Shown here piece after piece: positions 42,982 through 51,341 of a stretch of 64,000 bases of DNA. Every line of letters starts with the position of its first letter. Positions within the stretch are counted from its first letter, which is position 1. A program made the position numbers and the translations under genes. The DNA is taken from assembly GCA_947496865.1 (NCBI GenBank), contig CANMEE010000001.1:186001-250000 (forward strand), read 5' to 3'. This stretch comes from an uncultured Sphingomonadaceae bacterium (GTDB lineage: Bacteria > Pseudomonadota > Alphaproteobacteria > Sphingomonadales > Sphingomonadaceae). The notes beneath the pieces are model-generated. The model was given only the letters and a program-made list of their open reading frames with translations, was not told the DNA's origin and ran no database searches.

Positions 42982-44498
42982 TGATCCATTTCCCTCGCCC
43001 TGATTTCAAAGTCCTTTTTGCTACTGCGGCTGTGTCAATATGCCTTGCGTCCTGCAGCATGGCCGGGGATGAGGACCGCGCGCGAGTGACGGTCATCGAT
43101 GATGGTGAACCTTCCATAAAGCCGGTTGGAATCAAGTTAAACTATGCCTCCGCCACCGCCCGAGCAGCGATTGCAAGGGGCTTGGTCGGATTTGATGAGC
43201 AAGGCCGCGTTGTTCCGGCACTGGCGGCGCGCTGGATCGTGACCGACGATGGCCTCAGCTATATTTTCCGCCTCAATGAAGCCAAATGGGATGATGGACG
43301 TCAGGTTACGGCGGAACGGATTGCGCGACTGTTACGCGAACGCATTGCAGAATTGCGCCCCAGTCGTTTGGGCAAAGATTTAGAGGCAATTGACGAGATT
43401 ATCTCGATGACCGGCCGCGTTATCGAAATTCGGCTAAAATCTCCTCATCCCAATTTTTTGCAGCTCATGGGACAACCGGAAATGGGATTGTTCCGCGCTG
43501 GCCATGGTGCTGGCCCGATGAGTCAGATCGAAAATGATCGCACCTATACGCTGGGCATGTTCAATCAGGTCACCAGTGATGCTGAAAATGAAGAAGAGGA
43601 TGATTCTTCTCCAAACGAACAACCCGTTGACGACCCCCGCCGTGTTACCTTGCGCAGCGAAAGCGCGGCCAAAGCGCTGGCACGCTATACTGCCGGCTAT
43701 ACCGACCTGCTTTTAAACGGGCAATTTCATCACTTGCCCTTGGTCGATGAGGCTGGTGTGAACAGCAATGATCTACGATTGAACCCGGTTGCCGGACTGT
43801 TCGGATTCAAATTTATGCGCGCCAATGGATTCTGGTCTTTGCCGGAAAACCGGGAAATATTGTCGATGGCCATTGATCGCCCGGCCTTGCTAACCTCTTT
43901 TCCCAATGTGACCGCTTGGCAAAGCCGCCAGAAAATCATTCCCGATGCCTTGAACGTCGCCGATATCAATGCACGGCCGGATTGGACCGGCATGAACATG
44001 CAGGAGCGACAGCAATTTGTTCGCGAACATGTCCGCCGCTGGGAAGCGTTAGAGGGCCCGATCCTTCCTCTGACCATCGCTGTGCCTGATGCAGCGGGGG
44101 CTGACATATTATTCCTGCGGGTCCGCTCGGACTTGCGCCGTGTTGGCCTAGACGCACGCCAAGTGTCGTTGAACCAAGAGGCTGATGTACGATTGATCGA
44201 TGAAATTGCACCCTATGATAGTGCCCAATGGTTTTTGTCACAGCTTACCTGCGCGAAAACGCCGGTTTGCCTGAATGACGCGGATAGCAAAATTGCCGAA
44301 GCCAACGCGGCAACCAATTTGCAAATCAAAGCCCGTCTTTATGCTGAAACAGAGGTCATTTTGGTCCAGCATTATAACTATATTCCACTGGCCGTTCCGG
44401 TACGTTGGTCGATCAGTAGACCCGGACAACGGGGCTTTGCGGTCAACCCACGCGGTTGGCATCCATTGAATCCACTGGTTGGGATCCCTATATCCTAA
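42981..44498 (+). CDS. Second family-5 ABC solute-binding lipoprotein, divergent
   Basis: A 505-residue lipoprotein (signal ending LASCSMAG). It keeps the family-5 frame (ALAARWIVTDDGLSYIFRLNEAKWDDG at about 75-100, and the late segment with the two-domain closure), but the middle is less conserved and contains an acidic insert (ENEEEDDSSPNEQ, about residues 197-209). The ATG overlaps the previous stop by one base (TGATG). With the preceding gene it forms an orphan pair lacking transporter subunits. It may act as a sensor or chaperone-like partner instead of a classical importer subunit. Confidence 0.8.
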   Translation: MIHFPRPDFKVLFATAAVSICLASCSMAGDEDRARVTVIDDGEPSIKPVGIKLNYASATARAAIARGLVGFDEQGRVVPALAARWIVTDDGLSYIFRLNEAKWDDGRQVTAERIARLLRERIAELRPSRLGKDLEAIDEIISMTGRVIEIRLKSPHPNFLQLMGQPEMGLFRAGHGAGPMSQIENDRTYTLGMFNQVTSDAENEEEDDSSPNEQPVDDPRRVTLRSESAAKALARYTAGYTDLLLNGQFHHLPLVDEAGVNSNDLRLNPVAGLFGFKFMRANGFWSLPENREILSMAIDRPALLTSFPNVTAWQSRQKIIPDALNVADINARPDWTGMNMQERQQFVREHVRRWEALEGPILPLTIAVPDAAGADILFLRVRSDLRRVGLDARQVSLNQEADVRLIDEIAPYDSAQWFLSQLTCAKTPVCLNDADSKIAEANAATNLQIKARLYAETEVILVQHYNYIPLAVPVRWSISRPGQRGFAVNPRGWHPLNPLVGIPIS

Positions 44499-44530
44499 CT
44501 AGAACAGTGGAGAATTTAGTGGGAGTGCAT

Positions 44531-44953
44531 ATGGCGATTTCGGAAGAACAATTGAAACGTTTGGCCGAACAATTGCCAGATGTTAGCCGCGATCCGCAAG
44601 CGGTCCGGACCCGTGTCGAAGCCATGGAAAAAGTGCTCGAGCGCGCCTTTGTCGTTCCAGGCATCAACAAGCCTATTGGCGTCGATTCACTGGTCGGCCT
44701 GATCCCGGTGGTCGGTGATATCGTAACCGCAATCATGGGCGCCTATATCGTCTGGGAAGCCCGTAATCTGGGCATGTCGAAATGGCAGCTCTCCCGCATG
44801 GCCGCGAATGTAGGGATTGATACTGCCTTAGGCGCGATTCCGCTAGCAGGTGATGTTTTCGACTTTCTCTGGCGCTCCAACAGCCGCAATCTGAAGATTA
44901 TCACAAAACATCTCGACAAGCATCATCCCGGGACGCGGACGCTGGAAGGTTAA
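44531..44953 (+). CDS. DUF4112 domain-containing protein
   Basis: A 140-residue protein with the DUF4112 core VDSLVGLIPVVGDIVTAIMGAYIVWEA (about 46-72) and a second similar hydrophobic segment around ALGAIPLAGDVFDFLW. The repeated G-x-I-P-x-x-G-D motif suggests two short re-entrant or peripheral membrane helices. Start ATG 44531 has GGGAG at about 5 bases; the longer open frame to 44456 overlaps the previous gene. It ends within 4 bases of the convergent neighbour. Function unknown. Confidence 0.82.
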   Translation: MAISEEQLKRLAEQLPDVSRDPQAVRTRVEAMEKVLERAFVVPGINKPIGVDSLVGLIPVVGDIVTAIMGAYIVWEARNLGMSKWQLSRMAANVGIDTALGAIPLAGDVFDFLWRSNSRNLKIITKHLDKHHPGTRTLEG

Positions 44954-45498
44954 CGACTCGGGAACGGTGTGCCGAAACCCTCATTGGCCAGCCGCGCACT
45001 ATTGGCGACAAAACTGACCGTATGATAAGTTCCGCACAGCGCCATAATTTCGAGCTGTGCGTCCAACGACCATCTCTTCTGGAAATCCGCCAACTGAACA
45101 TTCGCTATGTTCCCTCGATCACACAGATTATCGACACAGTGTATCAGCAAGCTTTCCGCGTCATTCCAGACTGCATCATCGGCGGATCCATTTCGGGTCG
45201 CCGAAACCTGCGCGTCGCTCAACCCCGCCGCCTTGGCGAATATCGCAACATGGACACCCCACTCATATTCGCAATTCAGATTGGCCGTCGTTCGTAAAAT
45301 GACAATCTCCCGTTCGCGCAGCGGCAGCGGACTATCTTTATCGAGCAAGTTGGGCACAGCCTTGGTCAAAAACCGCATGCTGTTGGCAAAGGTCCGAAAT
45401 AAGCTGAGAATATAGCCATTCTGCTGCGGATAACCGTCGAGAACCGCTGCTATTTCGGGATCATGTGGCGGTATTAGGGGTTTCAGAATATTGCTCAT
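44950..45498 (-). CDS. Carboxymuconolactone-decarboxylase-family protein
   Basis: A 182-residue helical protein of the CMD/AhpD superfamily. The segment LREREIVILRTTANLNCEYEWGVH holds the family core, with a Cys and a His in place of the AhpD C-x2-C, so a peroxidase function is unlikely. The rest is all helix. It is divergently transcribed from an HxlR-type regulator over a 72-base interval with two TACA/TGTA-type palindromes, which makes it the probable target of that regulator. GGAG stands 7 bases before the ATG. Confidence 0.84.
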   Translation of the reverse strand: MSNILKPLIPPHDPEIAAVLDGYPQQNGYILSLFRTFANSMRFLTKAVPNLLDKDSPLPLREREIVILRTTANLNCEYEWGVHVAIFAKAAGLSDAQVSATRNGSADDAVWNDAESLLIHCVDNLCDRGNIANVQLADFQKRWSLDAQLEIMALCGTYHTVSFVANSARLANEGFGTPFPSR

Positions 45499-45512
45499 CG
45501 AGAATCTCCGTG

Positions 45513-45552
45513 CTACAAATATTGTAGTATGGTTACGCTACATTATTTGTAG
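45513..45552. promoter_or_regulatory. Twin palindromic operators between CMD-family gene and HxlR regulator
   Basis: CTACAA-ATA-TTGTAG (45513-45527) and CTACA-TTATT-TGTAG (45538-45552), centres 25 bases apart, lie in the 72-base divergent interval. Two like-phased palindromes beside a regulator gene are what dimeric HxlR proteins bind. Confidence 0.65.
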
Positions 45553-45570
45553 CGTCAAGAAAGGCCTGTA

Positions 45571-45897
45571 ATGCCCGTAAAAAATATAAATCAAGCAAGA
45601 GGTTCCGCCACCGGTCGGCCGATCATGGTGTTGCTCGACATGCTTGGCAAGCGCTGGACGTTACGCATCATGTGGGAATTAAGAGACCGCCCGCTGACCT
45701 TTAGAGAGCTGCAAAAACAATGTGGCGACATCTCTCCTACGACGCTTAATAGCCGTTTGCGAGAGTTAAGGGATTTTGAAATTATCAGCCATGATACCGG
45801 CGGCTATAGCTATACCGCACTTGGAGCAGAGCTTGGCGCGCAAATGACCAAACTAGATAATTGGTCTAGCAAATGGGCCAGCGAACTTGACAACTAG
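45571..45897 (+). CDS. HxlR family winged-helix transcriptional regulator
   Basis: A 108-residue DNA-binding protein with the single HTH_HxlR domain: LLDMLGKRWTLRIMWELRDRPLTF (about 20-43), ISPTTLNSRLRELRDFEII recognition-helix region and SYTALGAELG wing. HxlR proteins sense oxidants, aldehydes or quinones through cysteine; here the only Cys is in KQCGD, so single-Cys sensing is possible. Twin palindromes upstream suggest autoregulation and control of the divergent CMD gene. AAAGG precedes the ATG. Confidence 0.88.
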   Translation: MPVKNINQARGSATGRPIMVLLDMLGKRWTLRIMWELRDRPLTFRELQKQCGDISPTTLNSRLRELRDFEIISHDTGGYSYTALGAELGAQMTKLDNWSSKWASELDN

Positions 45898-45902
45898 CGG
45901 GC

Positions 45903-46607
45903 CTAGGAACCGCGCCAGATTTTGACTGGTGCATTATCTTCAACAGCTTTCATATTCACCGGACAGCGGCGCGGCCGAAAGCTATTGCCCAAACATAGAC
46001 GCACTTCCTGCAGCCAGCCGCGCTGATTGACTTTCAACCGCATCATGTCCGGTTGCAGCCCGTCATTGGCCGCAGCAAAAGCATTGCGGAACGCCCCGGC
46101 AGTCAACGGTTTGCGGGACAGCCTGTCCATATTCGGAAATTCCACAGCACCAAACATGATCCGCGAAATCCGGAAATAGGTTTCCGGCCGCTTGGTCATG
46201 CAAGTGCCATGCTTGGCCCATTCGCTCGCCATCAAGCGTGGCGAGGGAATCATGCAGAAATTGCGCTTCACAATTGCAGGCGGGAGCGCTTTCGTCGCCC
46301 GGCACCATTGCGGATAGCTCGCCCCCTGCGCATCCGGCCACAGGCCATGCAGGATGAAACCGAAGCTACCATCATCCCCGCTGCATTGGGTTTTATGTCG
46401 CCGATCATCCTTACGCAGACGGCAAAATTCCGGTGACCAGCTCATCGCCAGCGTATAGCCGCTAATCGGCTTGATCCGGCGCCGTTCATCGGCAGGTTTG
46501 CGGGCCGGCGCTGCATCGCTGGACAGGGATGGCGCACGACATTGATAGGATTGGGCGTGAACCATTGTAGAGCTGAAAAACACAGCAAGGAATATGGACC
46601 ATTTCAT
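45903..46607 (-). CDS. Secreted ribonuclease T2 family protein
   Basis: A 234-residue RNase T2 with signal peptide (IFLAVFFSSTMVHA). The catalytic boxes are complete: CAS1 HGLWP (His87) and CAS2 EWAKHGTC (Glu129, His133), with the cysteines of the usual disulfides. It cuts single-stranded RNA, probably in the periplasm or outside the cell, for nutrient salvage. It overlaps the upstream membrane gene by 4 bases (ATGA), an odd partner for a secreted nuclease. Confidence 0.92.
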   Translation of the reverse strand: MKWSIFLAVFFSSTMVHAQSYQCRAPSLSSDAAPARKPADERRRIKPISGYTLAMSWSPEFCRLRKDDRRHKTQCSGDDGSFGFILHGLWPDAQGASYPQWCRATKALPPAIVKRNFCMIPSPRLMASEWAKHGTCMTKRPETYFRISRIMFGAVEFPNMDRLSRKPLTAGAFRNAFAAANDGLQPDMMRLKVNQRGWLQEVRLCLGNSFRPRRCPVNMKAVEDNAPVKIWRGS

Positions 46608-47056
46608 TTAAACACATCCGATAACTCTTCGGTCTGATTGCTGCTGATCACGCCTTTGGTGCGAAACCATTCTCGTGATCCGCCGAGGAATAGACACAGG
46701 ATAGATGCTAGTACCAAGGATTGCGTGACAATGAGAAAAACCAATTCCGAACCGGAATAGTCTTGAATATATATCGCGATACCAGAAAGCGACAAAGCCG
46801 TTAACATGACCAATATCCATCGCGCAATATTGCTCGCACGATAGGCAGCAAAATACCATAGAGCTATCTGAACAGCATAGCTCACAACGATGCCGAGCAT
46901 TATCACCGCGGCATAAATTTGCTGTCCTTGGGCATCAAACTCTTCGTCAAATGCATAATCTTCCCAATGGACAAACAAATCAATCGTCGAGCTGACAACC
47001 GATGCAACGAAAAGCCTTTCAAACCACAGGATGGACCGGGGACGGCTAGGTTTCAT
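46604..47056 (-). CDS. Small membrane protein, paralogue of the next gene upstream
   Basis: A 150-residue protein with four predicted transmembrane helices. It shares the pattern S-I-L-W-F-E-x-L-F-V-A-S...F-V-x-W at its start, LWYFAAYRASNIARWILVMLT in the middle and a charged C-terminal tail with the gene at 47093-47518, so the two are tandem paralogues. It overlaps the RNase T2 gene by 4 bases. No family name can be assigned with confidence. Confidence 0.72.
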   Translation of the reverse strand: MKPSRPRSILWFERLFVASVVSSTIDLFVHWEDYAFDEEFDAQGQQIYAAVIMLGIVVSYAVQIALWYFAAYRASNIARWILVMLTALSLSGIAIYIQDYSGSELVFLIVTQSLVLASILCLFLGGSREWFRTKGVISSNQTEELSDVFK

Positions 47057-47092
47057 CCTATCGAGATTTCGTCAAGCCATTGGCACGGGGCG

Positions 47093-47518
47093 TCACTCAA
47101 AGGTTTTTTCCAGATCCACGGTCTTCTCGCCAGCAAACCATTTCTTCGCGTCGGGCCGGAATAGCATATAGATTGCTATGGCTTGCATCACCGTCAAAAC
47201 GAGGGCGATGCCAAGATTTATCGGCGGCAATATCGCAAAAGACGATGGCAGCGCCACAAGGCCGATCACCATCAAAACCAGCAATATCCATTTCACGAAA
47301 CCAACCGCTTTCCGGGCCACCAGATACCAGAGCAATAGGTTGATCCCGAAACCGAAGGCGGTTGTAATATAAGCAAAATTAGGTCCCAGAGCAGCGGTAT
47401 TGGGATCTGCCTGAAGGGTGGCCATCGTCGTATCCCATGTCAAAAAAACATTGATCAGACCAACGGCCAAGGACGCCAGAAATATCTGTTCAAACCGGAT
47501 TATGGATTGTGGCCGCAT
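47093..47518 (-). CDS. Small four-helix membrane protein
   Basis: A 141-residue protein with four hydrophobic helices, similar in layout to the downstream paralogue (RFEQIFLASLAVGLINVFLTWD at the start, LLWYLVARKAVGFVKWILLVLM in the middle). ATG 47518 is favoured by AAGGAG 7 bases before it; the track-like earlier ATG at 47533 lacks one. It stands 36 bases from nadC on the same strand. Function unknown. Confidence 0.72.
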   Translation of the reverse strand: MRPQSIIRFEQIFLASLAVGLINVFLTWDTTMATLQADPNTAALGPNFAYITTAFGFGINLLLWYLVARKAVGFVKWILLVLMVIGLVALPSSFAILPPINLGIALVLTVMQAIAIYMLFRPDAKKWFAGEKTVDLEKTFE

Positions 47519-47554
47519 GATAGTCTCCTTCATAAAAGAATCCGCGAACCTAAC

Positions 47555-48403
47555 TCACACTTGCGCAAAGTCCAACCCGATATCCGCGGCGGGCGCCGAT
47601 TGGGTCAAACGCCCGACAGATATGAAATCAACGCCGGTATCGGCCTTGTCGAAAATCGTGTCCAGCGTGACACCACCTGATGCTTCGGTCACCACACGGC
47701 CGCCGATCAGGGTCACCGCCCCGCGCAGGGTGGCCGGCTCCATATTGTCGAGCAAAAGATGCGTTGCGCCTGCCGCCAGCGCCGGTTCGATCTGATCAAC
47801 CCGGTCCACTTCCACGATAATCCGTTCAATCCCGGCATCGACTGCGCGTTTGACCGCTTCGGTGATATTACCAGCCACCGCGACATGATTATCCTTGATC
47901 ATCGCCGCATCCCACAGGCCCATGCGATGGTTCTGCGCGCCGCCCATGCGCGTGGCATATTTTTCCAGCACCCTCAGGCCCGGGATCGTTTTCCGCGTGT
48001 CGAGCAGAGTGCAGCCCGTGCCGACAATTTTGCGTACATATTCGTTGGTCATGCTGGCAATGCCGGTGAGATGCTGCACCGTGTTGAGCGCACTGCGTTC
48101 GGCGGTGAGCATCGCGCGGCCCTTGCCCTTCAGGCGCATGATATCGGTGCCAGCTTCAACCGCTTGGCCTTCCTGCGCCAGAATTTCAATTTCAACATCG
48201 GGATCGAGCGACCGGAAAAACGCCTCGGCAATCGGCAGGCCAGCGATGACGGCTTCGTGGCGGCTATCCATGACGCCGGTAAAAATGGCGTCCTCCGGGA
48301 TCACGGCTTCGGACGTGACATCCCGGCCCGTGGGGCCGAGATCTTCAGCGAGAGTGGAAGCCACGAAGACTTCCAGATCGAAGCGATCTAGGGTGAAGGT
48401 CAT
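47555..48403 (-). CDS. nadC: Nicotinate-nucleotide pyrophosphorylase (carboxylating), quinolinate phosphoribosyltransferase
   Basis: A 282-residue type II PRTase converting quinolinate and PRPP to nicotinate mononucleotide in de novo NAD synthesis. Signatures are AERSALNTVQHLTGIASMT (around 103-121), LLDTRKTIPGLRVLEKYA, GGAQNHRMGLWDAAMIKDNH and the C-terminal EASGGVTLDTI. It lies 3 bases after a gene of unknown function and near nadA, so the three may be co-transcribed. Confidence 0.96.
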   Translation of the reverse strand: MTFTLDRFDLEVFVASTLAEDLGPTGRDVTSEAVIPEDAIFTGVMDSRHEAVIAGLPIAEAFFRSLDPDVEIEILAQEGQAVEAGTDIMRLKGKGRAMLTAERSALNTVQHLTGIASMTNEYVRKIVGTGCTLLDTRKTIPGLRVLEKYATRMGGAQNHRMGLWDAAMIKDNHVAVAGNITEAVKRAVDAGIERIIVEVDRVDQIEPALAAGATHLLLDNMEPATLRGAVTLIGGRVVTEASGGVTLDTIFDKADTGVDFISVGRLTQSAPAADIGLDFAQV

Positions 48404-48406
48404 AAA

Positions 48407-49141
48407 TTATGGCTCATCAATATCTTCCAATTCCCAATCAGCACCGCGTTTAATCAATCGATAGTTATCGCGTTTGGACTGCGCCAGAATATCTTCGAAA
48501 GGGCCTGCATCCTCGCCCAATGCCAGCTCATGAACGACCGATAGGCGCACTTCGTTATTACCAATCCAGCTGTCGACCCGCCAAACCAGTCCGTCAAGCA
48601 GTCCATTGGTAAACTTATACACAGATTCCGCGCCATTTGGTCCCACTTGCCAAATGCCAAGCCCTTCCAAATTTCCCCAGCCGGCGCCGCTTTTCTGGGC
48701 AGCAGCGAGCATAGTTGCGTCATCCGAAAATACCGGCCGAACGCCTGTTTGCAATATTATGTCTGGCGCCAACCGATCAACCACATAATGCCCATCGGCT
48801 TCCAAGCCAAATGTATGAAAGCCAAAAAAGCGTCCGTCGCCGCTGACCCAAAACTGATCAACAACACTCCAATCGCGGATATTGAAGCATGAGTAACCTC
48901 CGCCCAGCACCGCGATTTTTATGGTCGATTCAGTAGAGCTGGCAATATTGCGATATTCACCGGGGATGATGACCGGCCCCTCCCGTTGAATTTCCGATTC
49001 ATCGGGCAATTTCAAAACTTCCTCACAAGTCGCAGAGGACGGGACGTTTTCATTGTCCATGGCGAATGTGGCGGAAGACACAAAAAGGTTGGCGACCATA
49101 AGTGATGCCAAAACAACCCCGACTGGTTTTCCTATCGCCAT
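48407..49141 (-). CDS. Exported protein of unknown function between nadA and nadC
   Basis: A 244-residue protein with a signal peptide (GVVLASLMVANLFVSSATFAM). The mature part is rich in Trp, Gly and Asp, with two Cys (TCEEVLKL and YSCFNIRD) that could pair, and a WQVGPNGAESVYKF strand segment, suggesting a beta-rich periplasmic domain. I do not recognise the family. GGGGAGAGG precedes the ATG. It is sandwiched 3 bases before nadC and 49 after nadA, a context that gives no clear functional hint for an exported protein. Confidence 0.72.
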   Translation of the reverse strand: MAIGKPVGVVLASLMVANLFVSSATFAMDNENVPSSATCEEVLKLPDESEIQREGPVIIPGEYRNIASSTESTIKIAVLGGGYSCFNIRDWSVVDQFWVSGDGRFFGFHTFGLEADGHYVVDRLAPDIILQTGVRPVFSDDATMLAAAQKSGAGWGNLEGLGIWQVGPNGAESVYKFTNGLLDGLVWRVDSWIGNNEVRLSVVHELALGEDAGPFEDILAQSKRDNYRLIKRGADWELEDIDEP

Positions 49142-49190
49142 GCCGCCTCTCCCCGAACGGTCGAGATTTTATCCCAACTGGTCTTGGCCA

Positions 49191-50204
49191 CTAGTCCTCA
49201 TGCGCCAGATCAGCCGGGCCCAAATCACCCTGCCCTACGGTAGCGCTCGCCATTTCCATCATCTTGTCGATCGACTTGCGGGCCTGCAAACGCAGTTCCT
49301 CGTCCATCTCAATACGGGGCTCCAGATCGCGCAAGGCAACATAGAGTTTTTCCATCGTGTTGAGCGCCATATAGGGGCAGATATTGCAATTGCAGTTACC
49401 GTCCGCGCCGGGCGCGCCGATGAAATTCTTTTCCGGCACCGCTTTTTCCATCTGGTGGATGATATGCGGCTCCGTCGCGATGATGATCGTATCGCCTTCA
49501 AATTCCTTGGCATATTTCAGGATCGCACTGGTCGAACCGACCATATCGGCATGGTCCAAGATATAAGCCGGGCATTCGGGATGAGCCGCTACCGGCGCAT
49601 CGGGATGCTGGGTTTGCAGTTTCAGCAGTTCTGTCTCGCTAAACGCCTCATGGACGATGCAAACACCGGGCCACAGCAACATGTCGCGGCCGGTTTTCTT
49701 GGCGATATAACCCCCCAAATGCTTGTCCGGGCCAAAGATGATTTTCTGGTCCAGCGGGATTTGGCTGAGAATATGTTCGGCGGACGAGCTGGTCACAATA
49801 ATGTCGGACAGCGCCTTCACCTCGGCCGAGCAGTTAATATAAGTCAGCGCGATATGGTCCGGATGTTCGTCGCGAAACGCTTTGAACTTATCGGGCGGGC
49901 AGCTGTCTTCCAGGCTACAACCCGCGTCCATGTCCGGAAGCACGACAATTTTCTCCGGTGACAGGATTTTCGCTGTCTCCGCCATGAATTTCACGCCACA
50001 AAAGGCTATGACATCGGCATCGGTTTCCGCTGCCTTGCGCGAAAGTTCCAGCGAATCACCGACAAAGTCGGCAATATCCTGAATTTCCGGTTTCTGGTAA
50101 TAATGGGCCAGGATGATCGCATTGCGTTCCTTACGCAGACGGTGAATTTCTTCGATCACATCTACGCCGGCCAAGCTGCCGCCAATTCCACCACGTGCGT
50201 CCAT
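49191..50204 (-). CDS. nadA: Quinolinate synthase A
   Basis: A 337-residue [4Fe-4S] enzyme condensing iminoaspartate (from NadB) with dihydroxyacetone phosphate. Conserved blocks are ILAHYYQKPEIQDIADFVGDS at the N-terminus, LPDMDAGCSLEDSCPP, TYINCSAEVKA, WPGVCIVHE, AHPECPAYI and GNCNCNICPYM, supplying cluster cysteines. Together with nadC nearby and nadB at 30450 the full aspartate-to-NaMN route is present in the window. AAAGGAAAAG precedes the ATG. Confidence 0.96.
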   Translation of the reverse strand: MDARGGIGGSLAGVDVIEEIHRLRKERNAIILAHYYQKPEIQDIADFVGDSLELSRKAAETDADVIAFCGVKFMAETAKILSPEKIVVLPDMDAGCSLEDSCPPDKFKAFRDEHPDHIALTYINCSAEVKALSDIIVTSSSAEHILSQIPLDQKIIFGPDKHLGGYIAKKTGRDMLLWPGVCIVHEAFSETELLKLQTQHPDAPVAAHPECPAYILDHADMVGSTSAILKYAKEFEGDTIIIATEPHIIHQMEKAVPEKNFIGAPGADGNCNCNICPYMALNTMEKLYVALRDLEPRIEMDEELRLQARKSIDKMMEMASATVGQGDLGPADLAHED

Positions 50205-50258
50205 TGTCTTTTCCTTTAAGTAACTTACCGCGCCTATGCCACGAGGCAGCAGCGAAGA

Positions 50259-51341
50259 TCAATCATCGATACGGAATTTCATAATCCGGGCTGTCACAGC
50301 CTGATCTCCATCCATTCCCCCCACAATATAGTGATCATCACCCGATTTTACGAGGCCGCGATGATCCATGCTGGGTTCCGCCAGCTTGCCCAACTCGGTC
50401 CACTGATCCGCTTTGAGATCATAACCAAAAACCCGGTCCGTCGGTTTTGCAGGGACCGTATCATAGCCAATACCGTCATAATTATAGGGATTGTCGCCGC
50501 CGCCTGCAAATAGGATCAGTCCTCGATCATTGTCGCCCATGGCCGCCATCCGATAGCGTGGGCCGCCGGGATGGGCCTCGATCGCTCGCCATGTTATCTT
50601 TGCCGGGTCACCTGGATCAATATCGCCGCGCCAGGCAAAGGGCGTCGCCGCAAATTTCCGCCTGCCGTTGACCAATCCAGCGACAGCAACGCCATCGGTG
50701 ATGATCATACTGTTATTGGCTAGTCCGCCAGCGTGACCAAATACCGGTTTTCCGGGAAATTCGGTTGCCATGCTCCATGTGTCAAATTGGGTATCATAAA
50801 GCTGAACCAGAGCAACATTGCCTTCGTCATGCCAGCCAGATACCAAATAGATATATCGCTCACGATAGGGCAGCACGACCATATCATCTACTGGGGTCGG
50901 CATATCGGCAAGGCGTTTATAGTCGTTGCTTTTTGGGTCAAAGGCGAAGACCTCGGGGGTTGAAACTTCATCGCCATTTTCCGCGGCGGTATAACCGCCA
51001 AATATATATACCTTACCGGCCACGGTGACAGCCGCACTGGCCAAGCGGCCTTCGCTCACCGGCACCGGTGTAATTTCTTCACACGCCTTGATGCTGATAA
51101 TACAGGCAAAGGCCGCATTGCTGGTATCTTCCCATGTCTTGCCAGATTTCAAACCGTTGAAACTATAGAGCGTCGGGCCATCAGGGCCTTCGGCCAACGC
51201 CACAGCATTGTTGCTGATCGATATGGGTAGCTCAAATTCCGCGACCGTGGAAACGGGTTGCTCGACCAATTCCTGCTCACATGCGCCCAAGGCCGCAGCC
51301 ATGCCCAAACCGATCAAGACTTTACCATAAAAATTCATCAT
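50259..51341 (-). CDS. Kelch-repeat lipoprotein
   Basis: A 360-residue protein with lipobox LGAC and at least four kelch-like repeats (ASAAVTVAGKVYIFGGYTA, IYLVSGWHDEGNVALVQLYD, GLILFAGGGDNPYNYDGIG and HYIVGGMDG). It should fold as a beta-propeller at the outer membrane or in the periplasm. Some kelch proteins bind sialic acids or act as mutarotases, but no active-site match was seen. It overlaps the DUF4230 gene by 4 bases (ATGA) and is last in the MBL-DUF4230-kelch operon. Confidence 0.82.
   Translation of the reverse strand: MMNFYGKVLIGLGMAAALGACEQELVEQPVSTVAEFELPISISNNAVALAEGPDGPTLYSFNGLKSGKTWEDTSNAAFACIISIKACEEITPVPVSEGRLASAAVTVAGKVYIFGGYTAAENGDEVSTPEVFAFDPKSNDYKRLADMPTPVDDMVVLPYRERYIYLVSGWHDEGNVALVQLYDTQFDTWSMATEFPGKPVFGHAGGLANNSMIITDGVAVAGLVNGRRKFAATPFAWRGDIDPGDPAKITWRAIEAHPGGPRYRMAAMGDNDRGLILFAGGGDNPYNYDGIGYDTVPAKPTDRVFGYDLKADQWTELGKLAEPSMDHRGLVKSGDDHYIVGGMDGDQAVTARIMKFRIDD

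Noticed and set aside
49053..49961. A 302-codon plus-strand open frame
   Set aside because: It is antisense to nadA, whose full set of cluster-cysteine motifs is present on the other strand.
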